64,000 nucleotides of DNA from positions 304,031-368,030 of the forward strand of contig JAJFHE010000039.1 of NCBI GenBank assembly GCA_021775755.1, in the 5' to 3' direction. The notes below the pieces were generated by a model. The model saw nothing but the letters and a program-made list of their open reading frames with translations. It was not told the origin of the DNA and did no database searches. A program made the position numbers and the translations under genes. Shown here in pieces: positions 1 through 8,690 of the stretch; position 1 is the stretch's first letter; every line of letters begins with the position of its first letter. This DNA is from Hyphomicrobiales bacterium (GTDB taxonomy: Bacteria > Pseudomonadota > Alphaproteobacteria > Rhizobiales > JAJFHB01).

Positions 1-160
1 TGCCCGCGCCCTTTCCGTCATCGCCAGTCTACCAGATGGGGCACACGGGTGCCGCCGACAAGAAGCAGTTGAGATGCGGGACGTTCAAATATATGGCAAA
101 CCCGCGCAGCCCTTGGCATTCATCGTGTGAATGCATCGCGAGGGTGCTGATCAAGCTGGG

Positions 161-445
161 ATGGCAACAATGACAAGATCGGGTCCGCTCGATGGACTAA
201 CCGTACTCGACCTGACGCGTGCCCAGCGGGCCGATCAACAACGTCGCCAGGTGGTCGAATACGAGCATGTGCAGGCGCGCAACATGATCGTTCGTTCAGA
301 CCACCCCGTTGCCGGCGACGTGCGCATGGCAGGTAATCCAGTTAAGATTTCAAGTTATGACGAGCCGGCGATCAGGTTTGCGGCGCCTGAGCCGGATGCG
401 GACAGGGCGGCGATACTGGAAACGCTACCTAGTGATCGTCGGTGA
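161..445 (+). pseudogene. CaiB/BaiF (family III) CoA-transferase remnant
   Basis: This is a collapsed copy of a roughly 400-residue family III CoA-transferase. The first 18 residues, from 170 (MTRSGPLDGLTVLDLTRA), match the usual N-terminus of the family. From 248 the same frame reads QVVEYEHVQARNMIV and then HPVAGDVRMAGNPVKIS, which is the usual C-terminal end. The expected motif before it, PSGPINNVA, is present at 222-248 but in another frame. The central ~300 residues, including the catalytic Asp region, are therefore missing, and small indels flank the junction. Family III enzymes move CoA between carboxylic acids; the carnitine enzyme CaiB is one. The remnant lies just upstream of carnitine and gamma-butyrobetaine genes, so it may be a lost step of that pathway. 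Bases 1-160 hold nothing I recognise. Confidence 0.75.
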
Positions 446-495
446 AGCCGGTTGGCTCAAGGTGCGGTAGGCGCTCAAGCGGGAGGAATAACGAT

Positions 496-1320
496 ATGGC
501 CAATCAGTTGGAACGAGTTCAATCTTCAATCGATGCCAAAGAGCTTGCCAAATTTCTGGAACGCGACGGGGCCGTAGTCGTCACCAACGCGCTCACGGAA
601 CACCAACTCGCCGGCATCAACGGCGAACTCGACGATGCTATTGCCGCCACGGCACCCGGGCTGCGCAATCCCACGTCGGACAGGTTTGTCGAGTTCTACG
701 GCGCCCGCACAATTCGGCTCGACGGGTTGCCGGCAAAGTCGAAAACGTTCTGGAGCATCATGGAGTCGTCCTTCATGACCCGTGTCGCCGACGAGCTGCT
801 TCTTCCCAATTGCGAGGACTATCTTTTGAACACGGGTCAACTGATCCAGATCGGCCCGGGCGAGACCGTCCAGGCGCTGCACCGCGACGAAGATGCCTGG
901 TCATACTACAAGCAACCAAAGCCGCTGCTGCAGGTCGAGGCCATGTTCGCTTTGAGCGACTTCACCGTTGAAAACGGAGCAACGCAGGTTGTGCCCGGCA
1001 GTCACCTCTGGGAACCGGACCGCGAAGCGCAAGCGCATGAGATCCAGCGAGCAGTGATGGAGGCGGGGTCCGCGCTGCTTTATCTCGGCAATGCTCTGCA
1101 CGGCGGCGGCGCAAACACCACCGCCGATCAATGGCGGCGCGGCATGTTTTTCGGGTTTGTTCTCGGTTGGCTGCGGACCGAGGAGAATATGTTTCTAACC
1201 GTACCTCTGGAGGTGGCTCGCGAGATGCCAACGCGCGCGCAGGAACTGCTCGGGTACAAGGCTCACGGCGGCATCGGTGTCGTGGACGTCGGGAGTCCAA
1301 TGGCGCTTTTGGCTGGATAA
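496..1320 (+). CDS. Phytanoyl-CoA dioxygenase (PhyH) family Fe(II)/2-oxoglutarate oxygenase
   Basis: A 274-residue PhyH-family oxygenase, normal in size for the family. These cytoplasmic enzymes hydroxylate a substrate using O2 and 2-oxoglutarate. The metal triad is visible as His129-Arg-Asp131 (ALHRDEDAW) and a distal His202 in ALHGGGANTT; an Arg-Arg pair at about 214-215 is the likely 2-oxoglutarate carboxylate anchor. The start at 496 is preceded by GGGAGGA at good spacing, whereas an in-frame ATG at 442 has no such site and would overlap the remnant upstream. The substrate cannot be read from sequence. It is not of the gamma-butyrobetaine hydroxylase (TauD-like) type, although it borders carnitine genes. 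It converges on the acyl-CoA ligase gene 10 bases downstream. Confidence 0.8.
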   Translation: MANQLERVQSSIDAKELAKFLERDGAVVVTNALTEHQLAGINGELDDAIAATAPGLRNPTSDRFVEFYGARTIRLDGLPAKSKTFWSIMESSFMTRVADELLLPNCEDYLLNTGQLIQIGPGETVQALHRDEDAWSYYKQPKPLLQVEAMFALSDFTVENGATQVVPGSHLWEPDREAQAHEIQRAVMEAGSALLYLGNALHGGGANTTADQWRRGMFFGFVLGWLRTEENMFLTVPLEVAREMPTRAQELLGYKAHGGIGVVDVGSPMALLAG

Positions 1321-1330
1321 ATAACACCTG

Positions 1331-3430
1331 TTAACCCGCCCCAGGTCGCACCGAAATCAACGCGTCGATGGCGATCGATACGGTCGGCAGAACGAACAGC
1401 GGGTTGATCTCAAGTTCGGTAATGCCGTGGGCCCGATCGAGCGCCACTTCCGCAATGCGCAGTAAATCGTTCGCGAGGCGGTGCCGGTCGGCAGCGGCCT
1501 TGCCGCGATAACCGTCAAGCAGCCCGGCAACCTTGAGACGGTCGAGGGCCGCAACGATATCGCCGTGCGTTGCCGGCAATAACAAGGTGGTGGCGTCGGC
1601 TGCAAGTTCAACGAGAATGCCGCCGCTTGCCAATGTCATCGCCGCGCCGAATTGAGGGTCGGTTCTGACGCTTACCATGAGTTCGGCGACCGGTGCCGGC
1701 GCCATGCGCTCCACGAGAAATCTGTCGCCCGCAAGAGAGGGGTCGTGGCGGGTGACGGCGTCGCGCATCTCCGTGATGGCTTGCGATACCGCTTCACGGG
1801 TTCTGAGATTCAACGCCACGGCGCCGACCTCGGTTTTGTGCGTGAGGCTTTCGTGGACCATTTTGGCAGCGACGGGAAAGCCGACTTCTTCGGCGGCATC
1901 GGCCGCCGCGGCGCTTCCTGTAAGGTGGCCTTCCGGCACCGTGATCCCGCAGCCGCGCAGCAGGTCCTTGGCCGCCCCCTCATCGATGCAGCGCGCGGTC
2001 TGTGTCGCGCCGGACGAGAGCAGCGGCGCCGGTGGCGAGGCTTCAATTTCACCCCGGCGCTTGCCGTACCAAGCCGCACCGGCGATCGCGTTCAGGGTTT
2101 CGTGGATGCCCTGCATTGGAGCAACGCCTTCGCGAACAAGAAACTCGCGTGTATCGGCGTCAATACTTTCCGGCAGCGTACTGCAGATGGCGGCCGGAAT
2201 TTTCGCTCCCCTCGTGGCATCAATAAAGGCCCGGGCATCGTTCAAATAAGATTGCTTGCCTTCGTCGAGCCCGGGCAGGGGATAATCCTGGACGATGACG
2301 GCGGCATCGGGATCATCGGCGAGTGCCGTTTCGAACACCGGGCGCAGGCGCTCCTCGTTGCCCCAGATCGGGGTCGTATAATCGAGAGGATTGGTGACGG
2401 TAGCGGTGCTCGGCAGCAGGTCGCGCAGGGCGTTTGCGGTTTCGTCTTTGGGCCCGCAAAACTCCAGACCGATGGTCTCCGCGTGGTCGGCAAGCATTGT
2501 GGCGCCACCGCCAGAACAGGTGAAACCCGCCACGGAGGCCCCGCGAGGCACGCCGGCGATGCAGAGAAACTTCAGAGTTTCAAGGAGTTGTGCCGGGCTT
2601 GTCACACGGATTATGCCGAGGCGATCAAACAACGCACGATAGAGTTCGTCGGTTCCGGACAGAGAGCCGGTGTGGCTGACCGTCAGTGCCGCGCCGATGT
2701 TCGAGGACCCGGTTTTCAGGGCGACGATGGGGATGCCGCGTTCAAGCGCCCTGCGGGCCGCCGCCTCGAACGCCTTGACATCCTTCAGTCCTTCGATGTG
2801 CAGGCCGATAGCGCGCACGCCCTCTTCTTCGCACAGGGCATCGACGAAATCCTCAAGGCGCAGGATGGCTTGGTTGCCGGCCGATATCATGTAGGCGAAC
2901 GGCACCGAGCGCTGGCTCATGGTGAGGTCGGAGGAGAGCATGCCGCTTTGGGTGATGATTGCCGCGCCGTATCCAGGCGATGCGCCGCCACGCGGGAAGG
3001 GCCAGAGCGCGGCGCGGTCGATGAAGTTCACGACGCCGTAACAGTTGGGGCCGACGAGCGCGAGGTCTCCGGCGGCCTCGATCAATTTTGCTTCCGCCGC
3101 GGCCCCTTCCGGGCCCGTTTCTCCGAAACCCGCAGTGTAGCAGACGACGCCGCCCGCACCCATTTCCGCGAGCGCGGCGACCGTGTCGATGGCGGCATCG
3201 CGAGGCACGGCGACAAACACCGCATCCGGCGCTTCCGGCAGATCCTCGACGCGGGCGAAACACCGGTGTCCACCGATATCCGCACGCTTTGGATTGACCG
3301 GCCAGAGCTTTCCTTCAAATCCTATGCGCGCGCATTCACCGGCGACCACTTCGGCATCGCGTCCGCCAAAAACGGCGATGTGGCGGGGCCTCAGCAGCCG
3401 TCTGAAGTTGTCGCGCTGCCTCGGTGTCAT
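1331..3430 (-). CDS. NDP-forming acyl-CoA synthetase (ACD/ATP-grasp fusion)
   Basis: A 699-residue fused acyl-CoA synthetase of the acetate-CoA ligase (ADP-forming) type. In order it has a CoA-binding Rossmann domain (about 12-110), succinyl-CoA-ligase-like domains with the phosphohistidine candidate His253 in SHTGSLSG, and a C-terminal ATP-grasp domain (about 480-699). The enzyme would activate a carboxylate to its CoA thioester at the expense of ATP. The ATG at 3430 overlaps the stop of the acyl-CoA dehydrogenase gene by four bases (ATGA), so the two are translationally coupled. Lying between a dehydrogenase, BKACE and carnitine genes, the likely substrate is gamma-butyrobetaine or a related betaine; this is inference. 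The class is certain, the substrate is not. Confidence 0.85.
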   Translation of the reverse strand: MTPRQRDNFRRLLRPRHIAVFGGRDAEVVAGECARIGFEGKLWPVNPKRADIGGHRCFARVEDLPEAPDAVFVAVPRDAAIDTVAALAEMGAGGVVCYTAGFGETGPEGAAAEAKLIEAAGDLALVGPNCYGVVNFIDRAALWPFPRGGASPGYGAAIITQSGMLSSDLTMSQRSVPFAYMISAGNQAILRLEDFVDALCEEEGVRAIGLHIEGLKDVKAFEAAARRALERGIPIVALKTGSSNIGAALTVSHTGSLSGTDELYRALFDRLGIIRVTSPAQLLETLKFLCIAGVPRGASVAGFTCSGGGATMLADHAETIGLEFCGPKDETANALRDLLPSTATVTNPLDYTTPIWGNEERLRPVFETALADDPDAAVIVQDYPLPGLDEGKQSYLNDARAFIDATRGAKIPAAICSTLPESIDADTREFLVREGVAPMQGIHETLNAIAGAAWYGKRRGEIEASPPAPLLSSGATQTARCIDEGAAKDLLRGCGITVPEGHLTGSAAAADAAEEVGFPVAAKMVHESLTHKTEVGAVALNLRTREAVSQAITEMRDAVTRHDPSLAGDRFLVERMAPAPVAELMVSVRTDPQFGAAMTLASGGILVELAADATTLLLPATHGDIVAALDRLKVAGLLDGYRGKAAADRHRLANDLLRIAEVALDRAHGITELEINPLFVLPTVSIAIDALISVRPGAG

Positions 3431-4587
3431 GCGCCGAGCGGCCGCAGAATGGACCGGGTGATTATGTGGCGCTGGATTTCCGAAGTGCCGTCCCAGATCC
3501 GCTCCAATCGTGAATCGCGCCACAGCCGTTGAATGTCGAGTTCTTCCATCAGCCCCATGCCGCCATAGATCTGCACCGTCGCGTCCGCCGTACGATTTAG
3601 CATCTCGGAGCAGTAGACTTTCACTATCGCCGCATCCGCATCAGACATGGTGCCGCGCTCGGCCTTCTCCACCGCATTCATCACCAGAAGGTCGGCCGCT
3701 TTCAGTTCAACCGCCATATCGGCAAGCTTGAAGCCGGTGGCCTGGAAGTGCCCGATCGGCTGGCCGAACTGTTTGCGGTTGGCGGCCCAGTCTGCAGCGA
3801 GACCGAACAGACGCTCCGCCTTGCCGCAGCAGGTTGCCCCGACCCAGATGCGGCCCATGCCGAGCCACTGGCCGGAAAGCTCAAGGCCTCGACCCTCTTC
3901 GCCGAGGATCTGGCCGGGACCGAGCCGCACATCGCTCATTTCAAGCTGGAAGGTGTGATAGCCGCGGTAGCTGACACAGCGGTGGCCTTCGCGCACCTCG
4001 AAACCCGGCGTTCCGACATCGACGAGAAACGCGGTGATTCGTTTGCGCGGGCCCCGCGGTGTCTCATCGACACCGGTGGCGGCAAAGACAATGGCGAAGT
4101 CGGGCATGACCGGGCCCGATATGAAATGCTTCATGCCGTTGAGGATCCAGTCGCCGCCATCGCGCCGGGCGTTCGACTTCATCGACATGATGTCGGAGCC
4201 CGCTTCCGGTTCGGTGAGCCCGAACAACTCGCGTTTCTCCGCCCGGACGCAGGGCAGGAGATAGCGCTCGCGCTGTTCATCGTTGCAGGCCAGCAGAATT
4301 TCCGTTGGCCGCCCGATCCACGAATGCAGGGCATGCGATGTCTTGCCGTATTCGCGCTCGGTGAGTGCCATGGAGGTGTAGTCGAGCCCGCCGCCGCCCA
4401 CGTCCTCGGGAAGATTGGCGGCGTATAACCCAACTTCAAGGGCGCGCTTTTCAATTTGCCGGCCAAGCTCGGGCGGCACGTGACCGAGCGTGTCGACTTC
4501 CGCCTCATGGGGGTAAAGCTCCGCCTCCATAAAGGCGCGCACCGTGGAGAGCAGCATATCCTGCTCATGCGTCAGTTCGATATCCAT
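3427..4587 (-). CDS. Acyl-CoA dehydrogenase (candidate gamma-butyrobetainyl-CoA dehydrogenase)
   Basis: A 386-residue FAD-dependent acyl-CoA dehydrogenase, full length for the family. It begins MDIELTHEQDMLLSTVRAFM; an FAD/substrate loop reads FGLTEPEAGSD (about 122-132), and the C-terminus carries YGGMGLMEELDIQRLWRD. At the position where SCAD and MCAD have the catalytic Glu (EGT), this protein has Asp366 in IWDGTSEIQR. That variant occurs in other alphaproteobacterial members, so either Asp or a base elsewhere acts. It sits between the NDP-forming ligase (ATGA overlap) and the BKACE gene, all on the minus strand. The cluster suggests oxidation of gamma-butyrobetainyl-CoA to crotonobetainyl-CoA ahead of the CaiD-like hydratase. 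Substrate assignment rests on context only. Confidence 0.82.
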   Translation of the reverse strand: MDIELTHEQDMLLSTVRAFMEAELYPHEAEVDTLGHVPPELGRQIEKRALEVGLYAANLPEDVGGGGLDYTSMALTEREYGKTSHALHSWIGRPTEILLACNDEQRERYLLPCVRAEKRELFGLTEPEAGSDIMSMKSNARRDGGDWILNGMKHFISGPVMPDFAIVFAATGVDETPRGPRKRITAFLVDVGTPGFEVREGHRCVSYRGYHTFQLEMSDVRLGPGQILGEEGRGLELSGQWLGMGRIWVGATCCGKAERLFGLAADWAANRKQFGQPIGHFQATGFKLADMAVELKAADLLVMNAVEKAERGTMSDADAAIVKVYCSEMLNRTADATVQIYGGMGLMEELDIQRLWRDSRLERIWDGTSEIQRHIITRSILRPLGA

Positions 4588-4616
4588 CGCTCTTGTCCTG
4601 CCCTGCTGGTTGGTAT

Positions 4617-5501
4617 CTACGCGCCGCGCAGCTGAAGCTTCTTGCGCGCTTCCGCCGGGCTCAGCAGCCGTGCGCCCATGCGTTCGATAATTTCCACAGC
4701 GCGCTCGACGAGCTGGCCGTTGGTCGCCAGCACGCCACGGTCGAGGTAGATGTTGTCTTCCAGCCCGACACGGACATTGCCGCCCATGGCAACGGCGGCG
4801 GCGGCCATCGGCATCTGCATGCGCGAAATACCGAAGCTTGCCCAGTTTGCGCCGGCGGGAAGCTCGTCCTTCATCACTTTCATGTTGTCGACGCTCTGCT
4901 CCGCACCCCACGGGATGCCGAGGCAGATCTGGAACATCGGCGGTTCGTTGATGAGGCCCTCCGAAACCATCTGCTTGGCGAACCGGATGTGGCCGAGTTC
5001 GAACACTTCAAGTTCCGGCTTGACGCCCCATTCCCTGGTCAGCTCCGCCATCTTGCGCAGGTAAGGAGGCGTGGAGATGTAGATCTCGTTGCCGTTGCCG
5101 AAGTTCATGGTGCCGCAATCGAGGCTGCAGATCTCCGGCAGGCATTCCTTGACGTGGGCGAGACGCTCTTCCGGCCCGATCATGTCGGTGCCGGGGGCGG
5201 GCATCGACGGGTCATCGTCGCTTGCCACCCAGTCACCGCCCATGCCTGCTGTCAGATTGATGACGACATCGGTATCGCTCGCGCGCACGCGGTCAACGAT
5301 TTCCTTGAAGAGAGCGGGATCTCGCGAGCCCTTGCCGGTTTCGGGGTCGCGGGCGTGAATGTGCGCTACCGCGGCGCCCGCCTTGGCTGCCTCAATGGCT
5401 GCATTGGCGATTTGCTCCGGGGTTACGGGAACGCCTGGATGCTTGCCGACGGTGTCGCCGGCTCCCGTCACCGCGCATGTCAGCACAACGTCAAAATTCA
5501 T
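4617..5501 (-). CDS. cdhC: Beta-keto acid cleavage enzyme (BKACE, DUF849), 3-dehydrocarnitine type
   Basis: A 294-residue TIM-barrel BKACE/KCE enzyme. These zinc enzymes exchange acetyl-CoA with a beta-keto acid, giving acetoacetate and a new acyl-CoA. Metal ligands are visible as His47 and His49 in VAHIHARDP, within the first ~50 residues as usual. It starts after a strong GGGAGGG site at 5501; the reading frame stays open further upstream but lacks family sequence there. The gene is divergent from the GATase1/AraC regulator CdhR and near L-carnitine dehydrogenase, the arrangement known for Pseudomonas carnitine catabolism, where CdhC cleaves 3-dehydrocarnitine to betainyl-CoA. The family is certain; the dehydrocarnitine specificity follows from neighbours. 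Confidence 0.8.
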   Translation of the reverse strand: MNFDVVLTCAVTGAGDTVGKHPGVPVTPEQIANAAIEAAKAGAAVAHIHARDPETGKGSRDPALFKEIVDRVRASDTDVVINLTAGMGGDWVASDDDPSMPAPGTDMIGPEERLAHVKECLPEICSLDCGTMNFGNGNEIYISTPPYLRKMAELTREWGVKPELEVFELGHIRFAKQMVSEGLINEPPMFQICLGIPWGAEQSVDNMKVMKDELPAGANWASFGISRMQMPMAAAAVAMGGNVRVGLEDNIYLDRGVLATNGQLVERAVEIIERMGARLLSPAEARKKLQLRGA

Positions 5502-5563
5502 CGGAAACCCTCCCAAAATGTTTCTGCGGGCATTATTGGGGCAGGGCGCTAGGGATTTTTTCG

Positions 5564-5581
5564 AATTTCTCGCCAGAAATT
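5564..5581. promoter_or_regulatory. Inverted repeat in the cdhC/cdhR divergent promoter
   Basis: Perfect 7-base arms AATTTCT and AGAAATT are separated by CGCC. The site lies 63 bases upstream of the BKACE start and 77 bases upstream of cdhR, in an otherwise short shared intergenic region. It could be the operator of CdhR, or a fortuitous AT-rich repeat. No binding consensus is known to me for this family in alphaproteobacteria. Confidence 0.35.
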
Positions 5582-5657
5582 TCTGTTTTTCGACATGGGT
5601 CCGCTGGGCTATCGTTTTGCCTGGTGCCGATCCTGTGTGTGCCAAGAGAGCGATACA

Positions 5658-6716
5658 ATGGGTGAGCAGGCTTTGAAAAAGATCGTTTGCATTGTCATTC
5701 CGCGCTTCAACATGATGACGTTGACGGCGCTGATCGAGCCGATGCGCGTCGCCAACTATCTGGCACCACAGCCACTTTACGGCTGGGAGTACCGCTCTGC
5801 TGAGGGCGGATTGATGACGGCGAGCAATGGCATGGCGCTTGAGACGCGGTCGCTGGGCGAGCCGTTGAACGGCGCCGATACGATCGTTGTCTGCGGCAGC
5901 TGGGGGTGCGAGCACTATGTGCACCAGGATCTCTTCAACTGGCTTCGCCGACAGGCAAGGTCCGGCGCGACCCTCCTTGCGGTTGAGCTTGGTGTTTATG
6001 TGCTGGCGCGCTCAGGGCTGCTGGCGGACCGCATGGCAACGACGCACTGGTCGTGCATGGCGGGGTTTGCGGAACAGTTCCCCGCCGTCCATCTCAGCGA
6101 GCAGCTCTACACCGTCGATGGTAAAATACTGACATGTGCCGGTGGCACCGCCGGTTTTGACCTGATGCTGCATCTCATCGCCAACGATCATGGCGAACAG
6201 CTTTCCGCGGAAGTTGCCGACCAGATCCTGCATTATCCAGCGCGCGAGGCGGGCGCGCCGCAGCGCCGCCGTCTCGGCAGCTCGACCGATGAAGTGCACC
6301 CGCAGGTAAGAGCGGCGATAACGCTCATCGAGCAATCGGTGTCGGAACCTTTGAGCGTCCCCGACATCGCCCGCAAGTTGTCGACATCGCAGCGCCAGCT
6401 TGAACGGCTTTTCAAACAGCATATCGGCTGCTCGATCGTACAATTCAGCCGGCTCCTCAGGTTGCAGTATGCGCGGGTTCTTCTGACAAGCACGGACATG
6501 TCGATCCGCGACGTTTCAGCGGCGAGCGGTTTCAACTCGCTGTCGTATTTCTCACATGCCTTTTCGAGCTGCTTTGGGCGCAAGCCGAGCGCCTACCGTC
6601 GCGCGTGGCCGAGCGATGAGCCGGCGCCGTCCTGGCCCGGCACCGTTTTTTCGTTCATCCAGCAAACGCAGGCTATGCGTCACCCGGAGCGAACCGGCCC
6701 GCCTGAATTGCATTGA
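5658..6716 (+). CDS. cdhR: GATase1-like AraC-family regulator of carnitine catabolism (CdhR/GbdR type)
   Basis: A 352-residue transcription factor with an N-terminal DJ-1/PfpI (class I glutamine amidotransferase-like) sensor domain (about 5-190) and a C-terminal AraC double helix-turn-helix (about 220-325; [20 protein letters not shown], then the second helix pair around [16 protein letters not shown]). This architecture is shared by CdhR, GbdR and ArgR, which sense carnitine, betaine or arginine. The start at 5658 follows AGAGAG and gives the usual short lead before the sensor strand. It is divergent from the BKACE gene and its 3' end overlaps that of carnitine dehydrogenase by 37 bases, so it is embedded between likely targets. 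It is probably an activator. The specific ligand carnitine is inferred from the cluster. Confidence 0.82.
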   Translation: MGEQALKKIVCIVIPRFNMMTLTALIEPMRVANYLAPQPLYGWEYRSAEGGLMTASNGMALETRSLGEPLNGADTIVVCGSWGCEHYVHQDLFNWLRRQARSGATLLAVELGVYVLARSGLLADRMATTHWSCMAGFAEQFPAVHLSEQLYTVDGKILTCAGGTAGFDLMLHLIANDHGEQLSAEVADQILHYPAREAGAPQRRRLGSSTDEVHPQVRAAITLIEQSVSEPLSVPDIARKLSTSQRQLERLFKQHIGCSIVQFSRLLRLQYARVLLTSTDMSIRDVSAASGFNSLSYFSHAFSSCFGRKPSAYRRAWPSDEPAPSWPGTVFSFIQQTQAMRHPERTGPPELH

Positions 6717-7651
6717 GCCCGAATTGCATTGAGGATGGCGACGATGCCTCGGTCGCGTTCGGCCGCGAGATCTTCAAAGTGGCGTCCATCGGCCATCGCG
6801 TTGCAGCCTTCGACCATCGCGTCGCGCAGCTCCTTTGTGAGCTCGGGCGCTTCGAGCCGCGTCCAGGGCAGTTTGAGAGCGGGGCCGAACTGATCGAGAT
6901 TTGTCGCCATGCCGCCCTCGCCACACGCGACATGGAAAGCCATACATTGTCCCATCAGGGCGAGCCGGGCGCCCGGGCCATGTATGAGCGCCGTGTCGAT
7001 CTGTTCAGGTGTCGCCTCGCCATTGGCCACCATGTGCAAGGCCTCGCGCCACAGAGCTTCCTGAAGACGCGTTGCGATGAAGCCCGGGATTTCCTTCATC
7101 AACACAACCGGCTCTTTGCCGGCAATCTTGTAGAATTCTTCAACCCAGGCGATGGCGTCGGGCGATGTGCGGTCGCCGCCGACGATTTCAACCAATGCCA
7201 GCAGGTAGGGAGGGTTGAAGGGGTGCCCGACGACGGTTCGCTCCGGCGTCGGGCAGTGCGTCTGAATATCGCTCATCGGCAGCCCCGACGTGCTCGACGA
7301 AATTACAACACCGGTGGAGGCCATGGACCCCAGTTGTCTGTAGAGTTCCTGTTTGACGCTCAGGATTTCCGGCGCGCTTTCCTGAATGAAATCAGCATCT
7401 TGAACCGCATCTTCGAGATCATGTGTGATCCGCAGGCGGTCAAGGGACGCGCCCTCGGCAAGGCCCAGATCAGTGAGGCTGACCCAGGCGGTGTCGACGA
7501 TTGCCTTAAAGCTGTCGCGCTCTGAAGGATCGTGCAGATAGCTCGTGACATCGTAACCGCGGGCAAGGAAATGAGCGGTCCAGCCGCCGCCGATGGGGCC
7601 GCCGCCAATGCTCGCGACCTGGCTGACGTCTTGTGGAGAGGGTCGTGTCAT
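6680..7651 (-). CDS. lcdH: L-carnitine dehydrogenase-like 3-hydroxyacyl-CoA dehydrogenase family protein
   Basis: A 323-residue NAD-dependent dehydrogenase of the 3HCDH fold. The Rossmann motif is IGGGPIGGGWTAHFL near residue 15, and the family motif GHPFNPPYLLALVEIVGG follows at about 140. The length and the W-rich C-terminal half match L-carnitine 3-dehydrogenase, which makes 3-dehydrocarnitine. The ATG at 7651 is preceded by AAGGGGAG with six-base spacing; an upstream ATG at 7657 would abut that site. It follows the CaiD-like gene by only two bases. The last ~12 residues come from a 16-base tandem duplication (see 6705-6733) and so differ from a normal tail. It is also called cdhA in Pseudomonas. 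Function is well supported by fold plus neighbours. Confidence 0.82.
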   Translation of the reverse strand: MTRPSPQDVSQVASIGGGPIGGGWTAHFLARGYDVTSYLHDPSERDSFKAIVDTAWVSLTDLGLAEGASLDRLRITHDLEDAVQDADFIQESAPEILSVKQELYRQLGSMASTGVVISSSTSGLPMSDIQTHCPTPERTVVGHPFNPPYLLALVEIVGGDRTSPDAIAWVEEFYKIAGKEPVVLMKEIPGFIATRLQEALWREALHMVANGEATPEQIDTALIHGPGARLALMGQCMAFHVACGEGGMATNLDQFGPALKLPWTRLEAPELTKELRDAMVEGCNAMADGRHFEDLAAERDRGIVAILNAIRAQCNSGGPVRSG

Positions 7652-7653
7652 CG

Positions 7654-8457
7654 TCATCTCCCCTTGAACACGGGCGCGCGTTTTTCGACGAAGGCGCGCA
7701 CGCCTTCCTCGGCATCTTCCGATTTCAGCATGGCACGGTAAACCGGCAGGTCGCCGGTGCGCATGGAATGAAATGCCTGCTCCAGCGGCACGCACTCGAT
7801 GGTGCGCAGAACTTCCTTGACGGTCTGGAGCGCAAGCGGTGCGGTGTCCGCGAGCTGGTTTGCCCAGGCGCGTGCGGCATCCATGAGCTCGCCATAGGGC
7901 ACGACCTTGTTGATCAGGCCGTAATGTGCCGCCTCGCTTGCGGTCATGCGGCGGCCGAGAAGAAACATCTCCATGGCGATGTTATGGGGCAGGCGTCTCG
8001 GCAGCCGCTGCAGGGCGCCGGCATCGGGCACCATGCCGAGAGGCATTTCGGGCAGGCCGAATTCCACATGGTCTGCGGCGATGAGAAGGTCGCACGACAT
8101 GGCAAGCTCAAACCCGCCGCCGATGACCAGGCCGTTGAGCGCGGCGATGACCGGCTTGTTGAGGTTCCAGTTCTCCGTGAGGCCGGCGAAACCGCCATCG
8201 CCGTAATCGCCGTCTTCCCACCAGTTGTCGAGTTTGGTGTCGCCTGAATCGAGCGCCTTCAAATCCCAACCGGCGGAGAAGATCTTCTCGCCTTCCGCGG
8301 TCAGAATGCCGACGCGAAGGTCCGGGTCGTCGCGCAACGTGGCGAAGGCCGCACCCAGTTCGCGGCTCATCTCTTGCCCGATGGCATTAACCTTGGGGTT
8401 GTTGAGTTTGACTTCCAGTATGTGGCCGTTGCGGGTGACTTCGACGTGCTGCGTCAT
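7654..8457 (-). CDS. caiD: Crotonobetainyl-CoA hydratase (CaiD-like enoyl-CoA hydratase)
   Basis: A 267-residue crotonase-fold hydratase, full length. Several stretches are close to Escherichia coli CaiD as I know it: KIFSAGWDLKALDSG, GGFAGLTENWNLNKPVIAAL, GGGFELAMSCDL, and the end EKRAPVFKGR. The oxyanion-hole Gly region (NGLVIGGGFE) and the catalytic Glu area (FGLPEMPLGMVPDAG) are intact. It would hydrate crotonobetainyl-CoA to carnitinyl-CoA in the cytoplasm. It is the first gene of a minus-strand operon with carnitine dehydrogenase, and is divergent from a gamma-glutamyltransferase-like gene across 233 bases. No thioesterase of the CdhB type is seen nearby, so release of free carnitine from carnitinyl-CoA needs another enzyme. 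Confidence 0.82.
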   Translation of the reverse strand: MTQHVEVTRNGHILEVKLNNPKVNAIGQEMSRELGAAFATLRDDPDLRVGILTAEGEKIFSAGWDLKALDSGDTKLDNWWEDGDYGDGGFAGLTENWNLNKPVIAALNGLVIGGGFELAMSCDLLIAADHVEFGLPEMPLGMVPDAGALQRLPRRLPHNIAMEMFLLGRRMTASEAAHYGLINKVVPYGELMDAARAWANQLADTAPLALQTVKEVLRTIECVPLEQAFHSMRTGDLPVYRAMLKSEDAEEGVRAFVEKRAPVFKGR

Positions 8458-8690
8458 GGTGTTCTTTCCTGATCTCGCAATTCCCGGTGGATCCGTGCTG
8501 GCGGTATCTTGGAGTGAATGGCGCCGGCCGAATGTAAGTTTTTCGCCGGTTGCGGCATAATTTTCGCCATCGGTTTGCGCTCTGCGGCAAAGCGGCTATA
8601 CGGATGCCTTAATGCGGGTTCCTTTGCCCGATTGAACGGTGCTTGGTGCGCCGGGCCATTCTGTCATCGCAATATTGTCGGACATCTGGA

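Noticed and set aside
1652..3532. A 626-codon open frame on the plus strand
   Set aside because: It is antisense to the NDP-forming ligase and dehydrogenase genes, has no recognisable domain, and is explained by the GC-rich third-position bias of the real genes.
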